Of a DNA stretch of 64,000 nt, positions 27,269 through 35,732 are shown piece after piece; position 1 is the first letter of the stretch; every line of letters begins with the position of its first letter. The DNA lies in the NCBI GenBank assembly GCA_020829485.1, contig JAIVFU010000002.1, positions 1 through 64,000 of the forward strand, written 5' to 3'. Both the position numbers and the translations under genes were made by a program. Source of the DNA: Nostoc sp. CHAB 5834. GTDB taxonomy: Bacteria > Cyanobacteriota > Cyanobacteriia > Cyanobacteriales > Nostocaceae. Below the pieces are notes generated by a model, which was not told where the DNA came from, ran no database searches, and was given only the letters and a program-made list of their open reading frames with translations.

Positions 27269-27802
27269 TTAAAGTTTTAAAGGGATAGATTTAAAATCTT
27301 TATCCTTAATTATAAATTTATCAGCCTTGATTCCTTTAGGTGTGTCAAACAGAAAATCTACAGAACGAGCTTCACCTGAAGAGAAGGGTTTACTTAATAA
27401 ATCAGTATCATATTTTATCTCGCTGTCTTTAGAATCGTATTTGTTGCCTTTTGAGTCAACTAATTCTGAGAATGTAATAAGGAACCATGCATCATCCTCT
27501 CGTTGTCTTTTGCTACTTGTGTTTTTAACGGTTACAGAAACCACTGTCCAAACTTCAGCTGCTTCGTATGTCCTGTAATTTCCTTGAATTTTCTGTCCTG
27601 CATATTTAACACCTGTGACGCTAACTTCCCAACCTTTGCGATTAACTTTGCCGTTGACTGCTTTTGAAACTGGTTCAATGTTAGTAGTATCGGCGGCATT
27701 TGCTTGAGATGACGAAGGCTCTAACTTGGCTTCTGGCGACAGTGTACAGGCAGAATTGATCAGTAACAATGCTGCAATAGATAAGTATTTAAATTTATTC
27801 AT
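27269..27802 (-). CDS. Putative lipoprotein, DUF4352-like
   Basis: A 177-residue protein with a lipoprotein signal peptide ending in lipobox NSAC (Cys19). After a Ser/Ala spacer comes one beta-sandwich domain of about 110 residues. It has the features of telokin-like DUF4352 proteins: GWEVSVTGVKYAG, a VVSVTVKNTSSK strand and DSKGNKYDSKDSE. It should sit on the outer face of a membrane. Function unknown; such domains often occur in exported stress or adhesion proteins. Confidence 0.75.
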   Translation of the reverse strand: MNKFKYLSIAALLLINSACTLSPEAKLEPSSSQANAADTTNIEPVSKAVNGKVNRKGWEVSVTGVKYAGQKIQGNYRTYEAAEVWTVVSVTVKNTSSKRQREDDAWFLITFSELVDSKGNKYDSKDSEIKYDTDLLSKPFSSGEARSVDFLFDTPKGIKADKFIIKDKDFKSIPLKL

Positions 27803-28201
27803 GGTTGCACTCTGGTTGTATATCTAAACCTCTTTAACCCTTTTGAGAGGTTCGTTATTATAATTCCCAAAAATTGACCAACGTTAACAAATGATAAAAT
27901 ATCATAAGCTGATCTAGCTCTAGCTTTTGAAAATAAGCAAGTTTATGGGTAATTAAATATTGATGCTGTGTACCAGGTGATTGATTTTGAAGCTGGGGAA
28001 GATGGTTTATTTGAGTTGCCACAAGAAGTTATAAATTTAGAATAATCAACCACAGAGGCGCAGAGAACACAGAGGAGAGATGGAGAGAATTTAAGCGATC
28101 GCTTTTTAGCTAGGGCGTTTGTTACATCGAATTTGAGAAGATCCCCTTTTCGCGGATGTCAAATTTGAGTAAAAATGAAATTATTTAACAACTAACATTC
28201 T
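27803..28201. other. Intergenic region with possible gene fragment
   Basis: A 30-codon frame without a start (27953-28045, containing VYQVIDFEAGEDGLFELPQE) looks protein-like and may be the tail of a decayed gene. CACAGAGGCGCAGAGAACAC near 28052 is a common Nostoc repeat. Confidence 0.35.
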
Positions 28202-28852
28202 ATGGTTACTCTTCAACTCAAACAAATTCGAGTTCCACCAGGACAAAGAATAATCCTGGAAGATGTTAGTTGGCAAGTATTTGAAGCAATTCTCAATGAG
28301 TTAGGAGAACATCGCAGGAGTCGAGTAGCATATAGCCAAGGAACGTTAGAAATTATGGCTCCATTACCAGAACATGAACGATGTAAGGTAATCATCGGAG
28401 ATTTAGTGAAAGCCTTGCTAGATGAACTCGATCTCAATTGGGAGTCCTTAGGTTCAACTACCTTTAAGCGAAAAGATATAAGTGCAGGTATTGAACCTGA
28501 TGATTGTTTTTATATTCAAAACTATAAGCTAATGATTGGGAAAGATAGGATCGACCTAACTGTTGACCCTCCTCCTGATTTGGCAATTGAAATTGATGTC
28601 ACCTCTAAAACCCAAATTAATGCATATCAGGCGTTGAAAGTACCTGAAATTTGGCGATATGAAAGCAAAAACCTAGAAATTAGCTTGTTGCAACGTGAGC
28701 AATATGTGAAGTCTCTCATTAGCCCCACATTTCCCACTTTTTCTATCACGGAACTCATTCCCCGATTTGTAGAAATAGCGCGAACCACAGGAATGAGTTC
28801 AGCACTTAGAGCGTTTCGACAATCGGTAAGAGAACAAATACAAGACAGCTAA
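28202..28852 (+). CDS. Uma2 family (DUF820) putative endonuclease
   Basis: A 216-residue protein of the Uma2/DUF820 family, which has a PD-(D/E)xK nuclease fold and is greatly expanded in cyanobacteria. The family pattern is clear: YSQGTLEIMAPLPEHE in the first part, IEPDDCFYI (metal-binding Asp), then DLAIEIDVTSKTQ with the (D/E)xK-like residues, and a WRYESKNLEI strand. The biological role of the family is not settled. The C-terminal ~40 residues look helical. No partner gene is adjacent. Confidence 0.88.
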   Translation: MVTLQLKQIRVPPGQRIILEDVSWQVFEAILNELGEHRRSRVAYSQGTLEIMAPLPEHERCKVIIGDLVKALLDELDLNWESLGSTTFKRKDISAGIEPDDCFYIQNYKLMIGKDRIDLTVDPPPDLAIEIDVTSKTQINAYQALKVPEIWRYESKNLEISLLQREQYVKSLISPTFPTFSITELIPRFVEIARTTGMSSALRAFRQSVREQIQDS

Positions 28853-29241
28853 TAAGCTAAACCACATCTAGTTTGCATATCTAAAATTTATATAACTCCT
28901 GTGGGGTGGGCAACATGAGCGCCGTAATTATGCAATTTTATTTGTGGAACAGCTTATCAATTCTGTTTGAAGATGCGCTAAACCATATTAGAACTGAAGT
29001 ATTAAGAAAGAAAAACGAACCGCAAAGGGCGCAAAGGACACAAAGAAAGAAAGAAAATTTGGCGCAGCCTCACAGAGAAATGGTATAAGGCAATAGAATT
29101 CGCGGATACGTAAACTCTCGTCCGCCTCTGTGGAATAAGGTAAAATCAAGGTTTTGCCTGAGTAGACGCGATTTATAACCGCCCTTTTAAAGCATTCCGC
29201 GCTTTACTTAAAGAACGGGGAATTAATAATCCAGAGCAATT
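28853..29241. other. Intergenic region with repeat words
   Basis: A degenerate REP arm (GTGGGGTGGGCAACATGAGC) is at about 28899 and a CGCAAAGGGCGCAAAGGACA repeat at about 29022. The 60-codon frame at 28906-29088 translates these repeats and was not accepted as a gene. Confidence 0.5.
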
Positions 29242-30282
29242 GTGACCGAATTTAATTTACAAATCCAAGAAAATAGCGATCGCTCCGCCAACGCCAAGGG
29301 CGAACGCTTGTCAACTCCACTAGAGGATGCAGCGTCTAACTTACTTCCCTTCAAGGATACGATACACTGCCTCAACACTAAAGGCAACGATCGCCTTGAC
29401 CGTTACCTTTCCCAAGAATTACCAGACTTATCCCGTTCCCGCATTCAACAGTTAATCGAACAGGGTAATGTCCAACTTAATGATAAAGTTTGCATATCTA
29501 AAAAGATCAATGTCAAGTTAGGCGATCGCATCACTCTGGAAATACCAGAAGCGCAACCTTTAGAACTCCTTGCAGAAGATATCCCCTTAGATATTCTCTA
29601 CGAAGACGACCAGCTACTCATTCTCAACAAACCCGCAGGCTTAGTTGTCCATCCTGCACCCGGTCATCCAGATGGCACTTTGGTAAATGCGCTGTTGGCT
29701 CATTGTCCCAATTTACCAGGAATTGGCGGAGTCCAACGTCCGGGTATCGTCCATCGATTGGATAAGGATACAACGGGGGCGATAGCGATCGCTAAAACAG
29801 AAGTTGCCCATCATCACTTACAAGCACAACTCAAAGCTAAAACCGCACGGAGAGAATACTTGGGCGTGGTTTACGGTGCGCCAAAAGTTGAAAGCGGCAT
29901 AATTGACTTGCCTATTGGTCGCCATCCGCAAGACCGCAAAAAAATGGCTATTATGCCTGTCGAACAAGGCGGACGAGTCGCCGTTACTCATTGGCAAGTA
30001 TTAGAACGCCTCGGTAACTTCACCTTAATCCACTTCCAACTAGAAACTGGACGCACCCATCAAATTCGCGTCCACAGCGCCAAAATGGGTCATCCCATTG
30101 TTGGCGACCCAGTTTATAGTTCTGGTCATTCAGTGGGGGTAAATTTGCCCGGTCAAGCACTGCACGCTTGGCGACTAAAATTGCAGCATCCCATATCTGG
30201 AGAGTTGATTGAGGTGACAGCAAACCCTCCCAGCCACTTTACAAAACTTTTAGAGATGCTAAAAAGACGAACTACACTTTAA
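29242..30282 (+). CDS. RluD-type 23S rRNA pseudouridine synthase
   Basis: A 346-residue RluA/RluD-family enzyme that isomerises uridines in large-subunit rRNA. After a variable N-terminus (about 1-50) comes an S4 RNA-binding domain (RLDRYLSQELPDLSRSRIQQ). The catalytic domain follows, with the Asp of HRLDKDTTGAI as nucleophile, LNKPAGLVVHPAPGHP, and ETGRTHQIRVHSAKMGHPIVGD. The start is GTG. Residues about 12-25 (SDRSANAKGERLST) are encoded by a HIP1-containing repeat-like segment, so the N-terminal extension may be a later addition. Which RluA/C/D subgroup it belongs to cannot be fixed by eye. Confidence 0.92.
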   Translation: MTEFNLQIQENSDRSANAKGERLSTPLEDAASNLLPFKDTIHCLNTKGNDRLDRYLSQELPDLSRSRIQQLIEQGNVQLNDKVCISKKINVKLGDRITLEIPEAQPLELLAEDIPLDILYEDDQLLILNKPAGLVVHPAPGHPDGTLVNALLAHCPNLPGIGGVQRPGIVHRLDKDTTGAIAIAKTEVAHHHLQAQLKAKTARREYLGVVYGAPKVESGIIDLPIGRHPQDRKKMAIMPVEQGGRVAVTHWQVLERLGNFTLIHFQLETGRTHQIRVHSAKMGHPIVGDPVYSSGHSVGVNLPGQALHAWRLKLQHPISGELIEVTANPPSHFTKLLEMLKRRTTL

Positions 30283-30601
30283 GCTCATCCCGCATCTGAA
30301 AACAGAGCCATTTCGGGACTTCCAACTAAAAAATATCCTATTGCAGTGTACCCAACATTTCGGGACTTTGTTGGGTTGCGCTTTGCTTAACCCAACCTAC
30401 AATTTTCCACAAAGCCAAGCGTATTGGCTCAAAATCCTCAATTCCCAATTCCCAATCCCCCTTAACAACTAGCGTGCATCAGACATGGGATAGAGTCTGT
30501 TCCACTAGTTCTACCTAAATGAAACTCCTACATAACCCAAGACTTATGCACGCTATAAAATGATTAAATGGATGTACTAGACAGCCGTCGAACAAAAATC
30601 G
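30283..30601. other. Intergenic region with TTGTTGGGTT repeat
   Basis: Positions about 30360-30412 (GGGACTTTGTTGGGTTGCGC, then CCCAACCTAC) match in part the inverted-repeat element at 60640-60714. The rest shows nothing recognised. Confidence 0.5.
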
Positions 30602-31369
30602 TTACTTAATTCCAGCCAACTGGCGATAAGGTACAGACTTTTCGATATCGATGTTGAATGACGAGATCCTTTGTGGAGTATTGCCAGTCGCATTGACACT
30701 TTGTGCCATAGACAAGAATAGAGCTGGATCGCCTGCCTTGGGCTTTCGCTCTTGTGGGAGGAATCTGCGTACTTCGACCTGCCAAATGATTTGGGGGAAA
30801 CCCAGTTTGGCACGGTGGTAAGCTTCGTATCGCGGAGATTTGATGTTGAATGGCAACTCACCCGCAGATTGAGATGGCAGTATCCGACGGCGCTGATAAG
30901 GCACTGTGGAGTCTCCAAAATTGCTCAGGTACTCTTCAGTGTTGAGAACTTCATCAATAAACCCTCTAATACCCTTAGTAGCGACTACAATTGACCAGGC
31001 AATTTTTTCCCGCTCACTGTATGGGTCGCGTCCTAGAACGCGCTGGATTACTTGCTCAACAAAGCGATAATTATTGTTGAGGTCGTAGAAGCTTTTCTTA
31101 AAGGTATTAGAAAGCACCAACCCACGAATAAAGTCCCGCACTGTAATCTGTCCATTACGGAGTTGCGACTCTAAAAATGTTTCGCGATCGGCAGCAAAGG
31201 CATGAAAGAAAATTTGACGATATGCTGCTTCGATCAGAACATCTAAATCTGACGGAGAAAGCAAATTGTCTGTAGTAAAAATCCTGGGCTGTTCATCACC
31301 CGGTACTTCGTATGCAGCTACACGCTGGTTTTGACTTGAAGGGTCGTATGTTAACAGAGGAATTGCCAC
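30602..31369 (-). CDS. cpcG: Phycobilisome rod-core linker polypeptide CpcG
   Basis: CpcG joins phycocyanin rods to the allophycocyanin core of the phycobilisome. The start is GTG 31369, because GGAGG lies 7 bases upstream and the product then begins [17 protein letters not shown] as in known CpcG proteins; the frame is open further upstream. The 255-residue product has one pfam00427-type linker domain (about 20-185) with [38 protein letters not shown] and [21 protein letters not shown]-terminal core-binding segment follows, without a hydrophobic CpcL-type tail, so the product should be a rod-core rather than membrane linker. It is not in a cpc operon here. Confidence 0.93.
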   Translation of the reverse strand: MAIPLLTYDPSSQNQRVAAYEVPGDEQPRIFTTDNLLSPSDLDVLIEAAYRQIFFHAFAADRETFLESQLRNGQITVRDFIRGLVLSNTFKKSFYDLNNNYRFVEQVIQRVLGRDPYSEREKIAWSIVVATKGIRGFIDEVLNTEEYLSNFGDSTVPYQRRRILPSQSAGELPFNIKSPRYEAYHRAKLGFPQIIWQVEVRRFLPQERKPKAGDPALFLSMAQSVNATGNTPQRISSFNIDIEKSVPYRQLAGIK

Positions 31370-31670
31370 TCTAAAGCCTCCATATTTCTTAATTAAAGTT
31401 AACAACTTTAGATCACATATTAAGGGAGTAGTTGTATCAGAACTTCAGATTCTGATAAAATTTTACGAAACTTAACTAAGGGGAATGTAACTATTCCAAA
31501 AAACAAGGATTAGCTTGTTGGATTCAACCCATAGCTAATCTATAAAGGGAGTGCAGCTTTCAGCCTAATAACTACCTAAAAAACTTTATTCACATACTTC
31601 AGATTAGAAGATTCAGTTTCACCTTTTTGAAATAAAGCAATATTTTTTAACATGTAGCAAAAGAAATTAA

Positions 31671-31823
31671 TGGGGAATGGGGAGTGGGGAGTGGGGAATG
31701 GGGAATGGGGAATGGGGAATGGGGAATTAAAGACAAGGGGAAAGACTTGTTGCAAGTTCTCACCTCTTGTCCCCTTGTCTCCCCTACTCCCTACTCCCTA
31801 CTCCCTACTCCCTACTCCCTTGA
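31671..31823. repeat. Heptamer tandem repeats (GGGGAAT/GGGGAGT), second locus
   Basis: Eight or so GGGGAAT/GGGGAGT units on the plus strand, a central segment, then CTACTCC/CTCCCTA units in the opposite sense. The right end supplies the last codons and TAG stop of the minus-strand gene 31805-32359. Same family as 8701-8844. Confidence 0.9.
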
Positions 31824-32359
31824 CCTATCCAAAATTCCAGGGGATCTATGGTTGACTTACAGTAAGGCCAGCTACGCAAAGTTGCTTCCATCCCTGCCTT
31901 CCAATAGGGAGGTTCTAATCCTAGTCCTAAACACAAATGAGATAGGATGCTAGCAAACTGCTGATTATGACCAAAGTCTCCTAGATGGGCGTGGGCGTAT
32001 TCATGGATGACTACACCAAACCAGTCTTTAGGTGCAACTCGACCAACATCTACCAGAATAGTGATTGGGTTTGTGAGAATGTTGCATAGCCCGTCGATGC
32101 CGAAGGATTGAGCTATGGGGACTGCAAAAATTTGGATGTGGCGACGCTCTTGAGGATGAAAGCACTCATGACAAAGGTCTAGATAAGTTTTTATCTGAGC
32201 GTTAACGGTGTTAATATTATTGCCGATCCAAGTACAAATGGGGATGCGATCGCGCACATTATCGAACACATCCACCATACCCGGTTCTAGGGCAAACCCC
32301 CGTACCCGATGCAGATAATCTCGGCCACGAGTAAAAGCATCGGTTTGCTTAAGAATCAT
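31805..32359 (-). CDS. Putative zinc metalloprotein with HExxH motif, unrecognised family
   Basis: A 184-residue soluble protein. Residues about 115-137 hold VVIHEYAHAHLGDFGHNQ: an HEYAH zinc-peptidase motif with a further His eight residues on, which may complete a metal site. Upstream blocks are CTWIGNNINTVN and CHECFHPQERRHIQIFAVP. I do not recognise the family. Its ATG directly abuts the TGA of the bilin-lyase-like gene (TGAATG), so the two are translationally coupled. The C-terminal residues GSRE and the stop come from the heptamer repeat at 31671-31823. Peptidase activity is only inferred from the motif. Confidence 0.7.
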   Translation of the reverse strand: MILKQTDAFTRGRDYLHRVRGFALEPGMVDVFDNVRDRIPICTWIGNNINTVNAQIKTYLDLCHECFHPQERRHIQIFAVPIAQSFGIDGLCNILTNPITILVDVGRVAPKDWFGVVIHEYAHAHLGDFGHNQQFASILSHLCLGLGLEPPYWKAGMEATLRSWPYCKSTIDPLEFWIGQGSRE

Positions 32360-32980
32360 TCACCAGCCCAAAACTGAATAAAACTTTGCTTTTTCCAGAA
32401 CATCGGGTTTTTGTTCTTGTGTTACTTCTTCTGTACTGGAAACCTCAACAGAAGTTTCAATGCGAGTTTCGGTACAAAATGATGCAGTGCTAAAGCCGCC
32501 AAACCGTTTCACTGTACTGGTTCGCAGTCGCATATTTGGGCTGGTAAACCAGAATCTCTCAATGGAACTCATTGTTTCGTATTCAGTTGTCAACACTAGC
32601 CCATCTTCATCATCCATGTGAAAAAGACCCACTACAGGCATAATTTCAGCGTAGCCTCTTTCACGGAGTAATTTACCACCTCTGGGGTTATCGCCATCGG
32701 GGACGATCGCAAATATGGTTTTCCCTTGATGGTTCTCATCATTTTCTCTATCCCAAGCCATTGTACCCAGCCAACGTACCCGCGATCCACCTACTGACAG
32801 GCTGGGGTCAATCTGATGATACTGGCACAGTTCAATGATTTCTGGATGATTTGCATCCAGAGTTTCTACCTGTATATCTGATTCTCCTGTTTCTGAGCGC
32901 TTAAAGGGCAGGTGATGAGTTGCACGTTGCGATCGCCACTTACCAGCACTTAGCTGAAAAAAGTCCATTGCGTCTATCAA
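32360..32980 (-). CDS. CpcS/CpeS-type phycobiliprotein lyase
   Basis: A 206-residue member of the CpcS/CpeS (lipocalin-fold) lyases, which attach bilin chromophores to phycobiliprotein cysteines. The start FFQLSAGKWRSQRATHHLPF is the family signature, followed by ESDIQVETL, GGSRVRWLGTMAWD and FWFTSPNMRLRTSTV. The family's strictly placed Trp and Arg residues are visible there. The TTG at 32980 is preferred because AGGAG lies 8 bases upstream; an ATG is four codons further in. The Glu/Thr-rich segment near 175-195 is unusual. The downstream HExxH gene overlaps it in translation. Which phycobiliprotein it serves (CpcS, CpeS or CpcV type) cannot be decided by eye. Confidence 0.8.
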   Translation of the reverse strand: MIDAMDFFQLSAGKWRSQRATHHLPFKRSETGESDIQVETLDANHPEIIELCQYHQIDPSLSVGGSRVRWLGTMAWDRENDENHQGKTIFAIVPDGDNPRGGKLLRERGYAEIMPVVGLFHMDDEDGLVLTTEYETMSSIERFWFTSPNMRLRTSTVKRFGGFSTASFCTETRIETSVEVSSTEEVTQEQKPDVLEKAKFYSVLGW

Positions 32981-33044
32981 TCTTCTGACTCCTATTTATT
33001 ACCCCTGCGGATGATGTTTTACGAGTTTTTGTTTTAAGTTTTTG

Positions 33045-33155
33045 GGCGTTGCTGAATGGAGGTATGAATTTGGATGTAGAGACGTAAAATTTTACGTCTC
33101 TACAAGGATTTTCACCGTAACGCACAATCGTTTTCGTACGGCAATCAGCAACGCC
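33045..33155. repeat. Small inverted-repeat element, GGCGTTGCTGA family (copy 1)
   Basis: GGCGTTGCTGA at 33045-33055 and TCAGCAACGCC at 33145-33155 are exact inverted termini of a 111-bp element that contains the perfect 30-bp TGTAGAGACGTAAAA palindrome (33075-33104). Related elements lie in the leaders of both RTX genes (50899-51003, 52976-53079). Confidence 0.85.
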
Positions 33156-33156
33156 A

Positions 33157-33380
33157 GTTTTTGGTATATAAACATTCTAAACATTACAGCGATTAGTGGA
33201 CAGCTTCAAGACGTGATTCATTCACGCTACTACAAAGCAATTCCAGAAAATGCCCGTTGTCCTGTATCTCTGGTGTTTCGCTTGCGATGATTACCTGTGC
33301 TTTTAGATGCTGGCCTCCCCAGTGGTGAAATTATCGCATCTCTACAGGAATTAGGATTAATCCAGTTAAGCTTGATTTAA
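33157..33380 (+). pseudogene. Gene fragment interrupted by a stop
   Basis: Immediately after the element, the plus strand encodes QLQDVIHSRYYKAIPENARC, PVSLVFRLR, an in-frame TGA at 33288-33290, then LPVLLDAGLPSGEIIASLQE and LGLIQ to a TAA. The single stop in a protein-like frame points to a decayed gene whose 5' part is missing. The family is not recognised. The 3' end overlaps the end of the acyltransferase gene on the other strand. Confidence 0.45.
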
Positions 33381-34568
33381 ACGTCTATTATTTATCCAAG
33401 ACATGATTAGTTTTCTAAAGTTGTCTGTTTTTGCCTCAGTAAAATGTGCGATTACAACCGCATATAAAAATACAAGTACAACTATAATAAGTGTCAATAA
33501 TGAGTGCAAAATATCTGGCTCCCAAGGGCGATCGCCAATTACACATGCTCTAATAAAGCACAGTATCGGCATGTGAACAAGATAAAGAGTGTATGAACAT
33601 CCTGCTAAACCTTTAGAAAATTTTTCGTATGCTCCCTCTTGTGTTATTTGACTACGACTATTAACTAAAAGATATATCATACCAGCAGTAGAAATTCCTA
33701 TTAAGAAATCTGCTATTTTTGGGCTAGATATAAAACGTTCACTTATCAAGGCAATGCACAGCATTAGTATAGACAAAATAATCAGTGAATTTAGGATATT
33801 CTTGTTCTTAAGATATTTAGAAGGATGACATATACTAACTAACGCTCCCATCAACCAAACCAGAAAATAAATTCTAATTTCCGAACCAACCATTAATAAT
33901 ATGCCTGAAGCCAAAAAAGCATAGATAACACGCGCTTTTAAGGATTTAACACAAAAGAATAGGATGATTGAAGGAAAAAGTATATAGTACCAAAATTCAT
34001 ACGCTAAACTCCAAACTGCTTTATTTGAGCCGAATAAATCTACAAAAATTGTTTGCACAAAAGCTATAGTTCCCAAAGCATTTTGAAATGTGAAATTTTC
34101 CAAAATTTTATAAGTGGCTAAATGACCGTTGTGAAACTTTTCTCCGTAAAAGCTGTCTTGTCCAGTACCAAATATTTTTATACCCAAAAAATCCCAAAAA
34201 GAAGACAGTAATAAAGCAGGAATTAATACTATATATAAGCGTGTTAAACGATCTACTAAATAATTAACCCAAGACCATTGCTTTTGCTGAATTCTCCTTA
34301 TTACAGTAGCTGAAATAAAAAATCCACTTAGAACAAAAAAAATCATTACAGATTGATGACCCAATACTGTTAATGAATTTAACCTTTTTATCAAAAAATT
34401 AGGATTACTAATTTCTGAATATTCTATAAATAATAAAAGTCTCATGTGACCCAAAAAAACTAATAAAGAAGCTAAACCTCTTAATAAATCAAGATGAGTT
34501 GACCATCGATAATTCCTGATTGAAGGAATATTATAAATAGGCTGTGTCTGAGTTTTTTCTACTTGCAT
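33366..34568 (-). CDS. Acyltransferase family 3 membrane protein
   Basis: A 400-residue integral membrane protein with about ten helices. It matches the acyltransferase-3/OafA-NodX family, which transfers acetyl or other acyl groups onto sugars of exported polysaccharides. Family blocks: HLDLLRGLASLLVFLGH with the conserved Arg and His in the first helix, VMIFFVLSGFFISATVI, DRLTRLYIVLIPALLL and WSLAYEFWYYILFP. The last helix carries YTLYLVHMPIL. The GC content is lower than in the neighbours, which may hint at acquisition. It probably decorates a surface polysaccharide; the acceptor is unknown. Confidence 0.9.
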   Translation of the reverse strand: MQVEKTQTQPIYNIPSIRNYRWSTHLDLLRGLASLLVFLGHMRLLLFIEYSEISNPNFLIKRLNSLTVLGHQSVMIFFVLSGFFISATVIRRIQQKQWSWVNYLVDRLTRLYIVLIPALLLSSFWDFLGIKIFGTGQDSFYGEKFHNGHLATYKILENFTFQNALGTIAFVQTIFVDLFGSNKAVWSLAYEFWYYILFPSIILFFCVKSLKARVIYAFLASGILLMVGSEIRIYFLVWLMGALVSICHPSKYLKNKNILNSLIILSILMLCIALISERFISSPKIADFLIGISTAGMIYLLVNSRSQITQEGAYEKFSKGLAGCSYTLYLVHMPILCFIRACVIGDRPWEPDILHSLLTLIIVVLVFLYAVVIAHFTEAKTDNFRKLIMSWINNRRLNQA

Positions 34569-34982
34569 TTTGGTTATACAAAAAAGAGTAAATTGTCACA
34601 ACAGAGGATAATCAATTCAGATTTTTAAATGTCTTATTTATCAAATATAATGGTGAACTGTACAACTCAAAAATTATAAAGAGAGACAACACATCGACAA
34701 AAAGCAAAGGCTAATTCATTTTATAGAGTTATTAACTGTGTTATATACAGCAATCAATATTTTCCTAGTTAAAGCTTTCAAACAAGGTAGAATATAAAGA
34801 GGATAATTGGTAGGTCAATACAACAAATAATATACGATTATATATATCAATAATTACAACTTTACAATTTTTTTTTTAAGTTTATACCATCTTCATCAAA
34901 CTCAAATAAGAAAGATGAGATTCTTTAAGCAAGGCTCAGGAATCTCCTAGATAATGCAATTAGCGCTCTTTGATTAATCTGA

Positions 34983-35213
34983 AAAATAAAATATATATTT
35001 GTTGCTTGGGTTGAACTTGCTTGGATTCAAGCTACCGATGTATTTAAAATAACTAACCACAATAAAGGTTTCAGATTTTTATCTGGTGACAGTAAAAAAG
35101 GAATATTAGATGCTTACGAAGAAAAAATTGTTTCAGAAACAAAAAAACTCATGATTAACATCTTCAGATATCAGGCTAATCTGAATAATGCTATCATGAG
35201 CCTTAAAAATTAA
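34983..35213 (+). pseudogene. 3' fragment of an unrecognised gene
   Basis: An open frame of 76 codons without a start codon: KIKYIFVAWVELAWIQATDV, FKITNHNKGFRFLSGDSKKG and so on, ending NNAIMSLKN before TAA. The composition is protein-like and helical near the end. There is a stop just upstream, and no ATG, GTG or TTG in a suitable place, so it looks like the C-terminal remnant of a lost gene. Family unknown. Confidence 0.45.
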
Positions 35214-35381
35214 GTAGAGCGGCGTGAATAATTCAAGGTTTGTAGTAAGGACTTTAGTCCTAATTTGTTCGCGTAGCGTCTCGTAGAGAGGGCTGAAGCC
35301 GCTCTCTATGAACTCATCTCAAGATTTTTTACATTACTTAATCTACTTTGATTTATTCTCGCCTACTTACTTAGGTGCATA

Positions 35382-35504
35382 TATAGGAATCCTATTTGAT
35401 TTTTGAAATTATCTATGTGGGCGGGGAGTGGGGAGTAGGGAGTAGGGAATTAGGCTTTTCGATCTGTACGGAGCTTTTTCAGAAATCAAATATTAGTCCT
35501 ATAT
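35382..35504. repeat. Small inverted-repeat element, ATCAAATATNAGTCCTATA family (copy 1)
   Basis: The left end, TATAGGAATCCTATTTGATT, is roughly complementary to the right end, AGAAATCAAATATTAGTCC then TATA. GGGGAGTGGGGAGTAGGGAG heptamer sequence (35418-35450) has entered the interior. The second copy is 55008-55122. Confidence 0.75.
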
Positions 35505-35505
35505 C

Positions 35506-35700
35506 TGTCAACTTAAGCTAGGAATAGCCTAACTGTTGGTTTAGTTCGCCCACCTTGAACTTTAGTTCAAGACTAATGGCTAAAGTTTACTGAAGTAGAC
35601 TAAAAATTTTTGGGTATATTTTAGTCATTAAGACATGACTTTTGCTATTAGCAAGGAACTTCAGTTACTTGTGGGACATGACTTTTAAGTTAAGTTGACA
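35506..35700. repeat. Small inverted-repeat element, TGTCAACTTAA family (copy 1)
   Basis: Exact 11-bp termini TGTCAACTTAA (35506-35516) and TTAAGTTGACA (35690-35700) bound 195 bp. The interior is a CCGCC-family element (35550-35674), unlike the other two full copies (42648-42843, 54426-54619), whose interior is a different C-rich hairpin. No coding capacity. Confidence 0.8.
35550..35674. repeat. CCGCC-family element (copy 2), nested
   Basis: CCACCTTGAACTTTAGTTCA at the left, GCTATTAGCAAGGAACTTCA near the right end. It aligns along its length with 23468-23591 and sits wholly inside the TGTCAACTTAA element. Confidence 0.8.
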
Positions 35701-35732
35701 GGTATAATACATTTGTACGCCCCTACAGAAGT

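Larger units (their letters stand above)
34569..35732. other. Long non-coding stretch rich in element remnants
   Basis: From 34569 to 34980 the DNA is very AT-rich with no gene seen. A start-less gene fragment is at 34983-35213, a GTAGTAAGGACTTTAGTCCT repeat word at about 35242 (compare 42468-42526), then two abutting small elements (35382-35504 and 35506-35700). Confidence 0.6.

Noticed and set aside
28906..29088. 60-codon plus-strand frame
   Set aside because: Made of repeat words (a REP arm and CGCAAAGGGCGCAAAGG), translated as QRAQRTQRKK.
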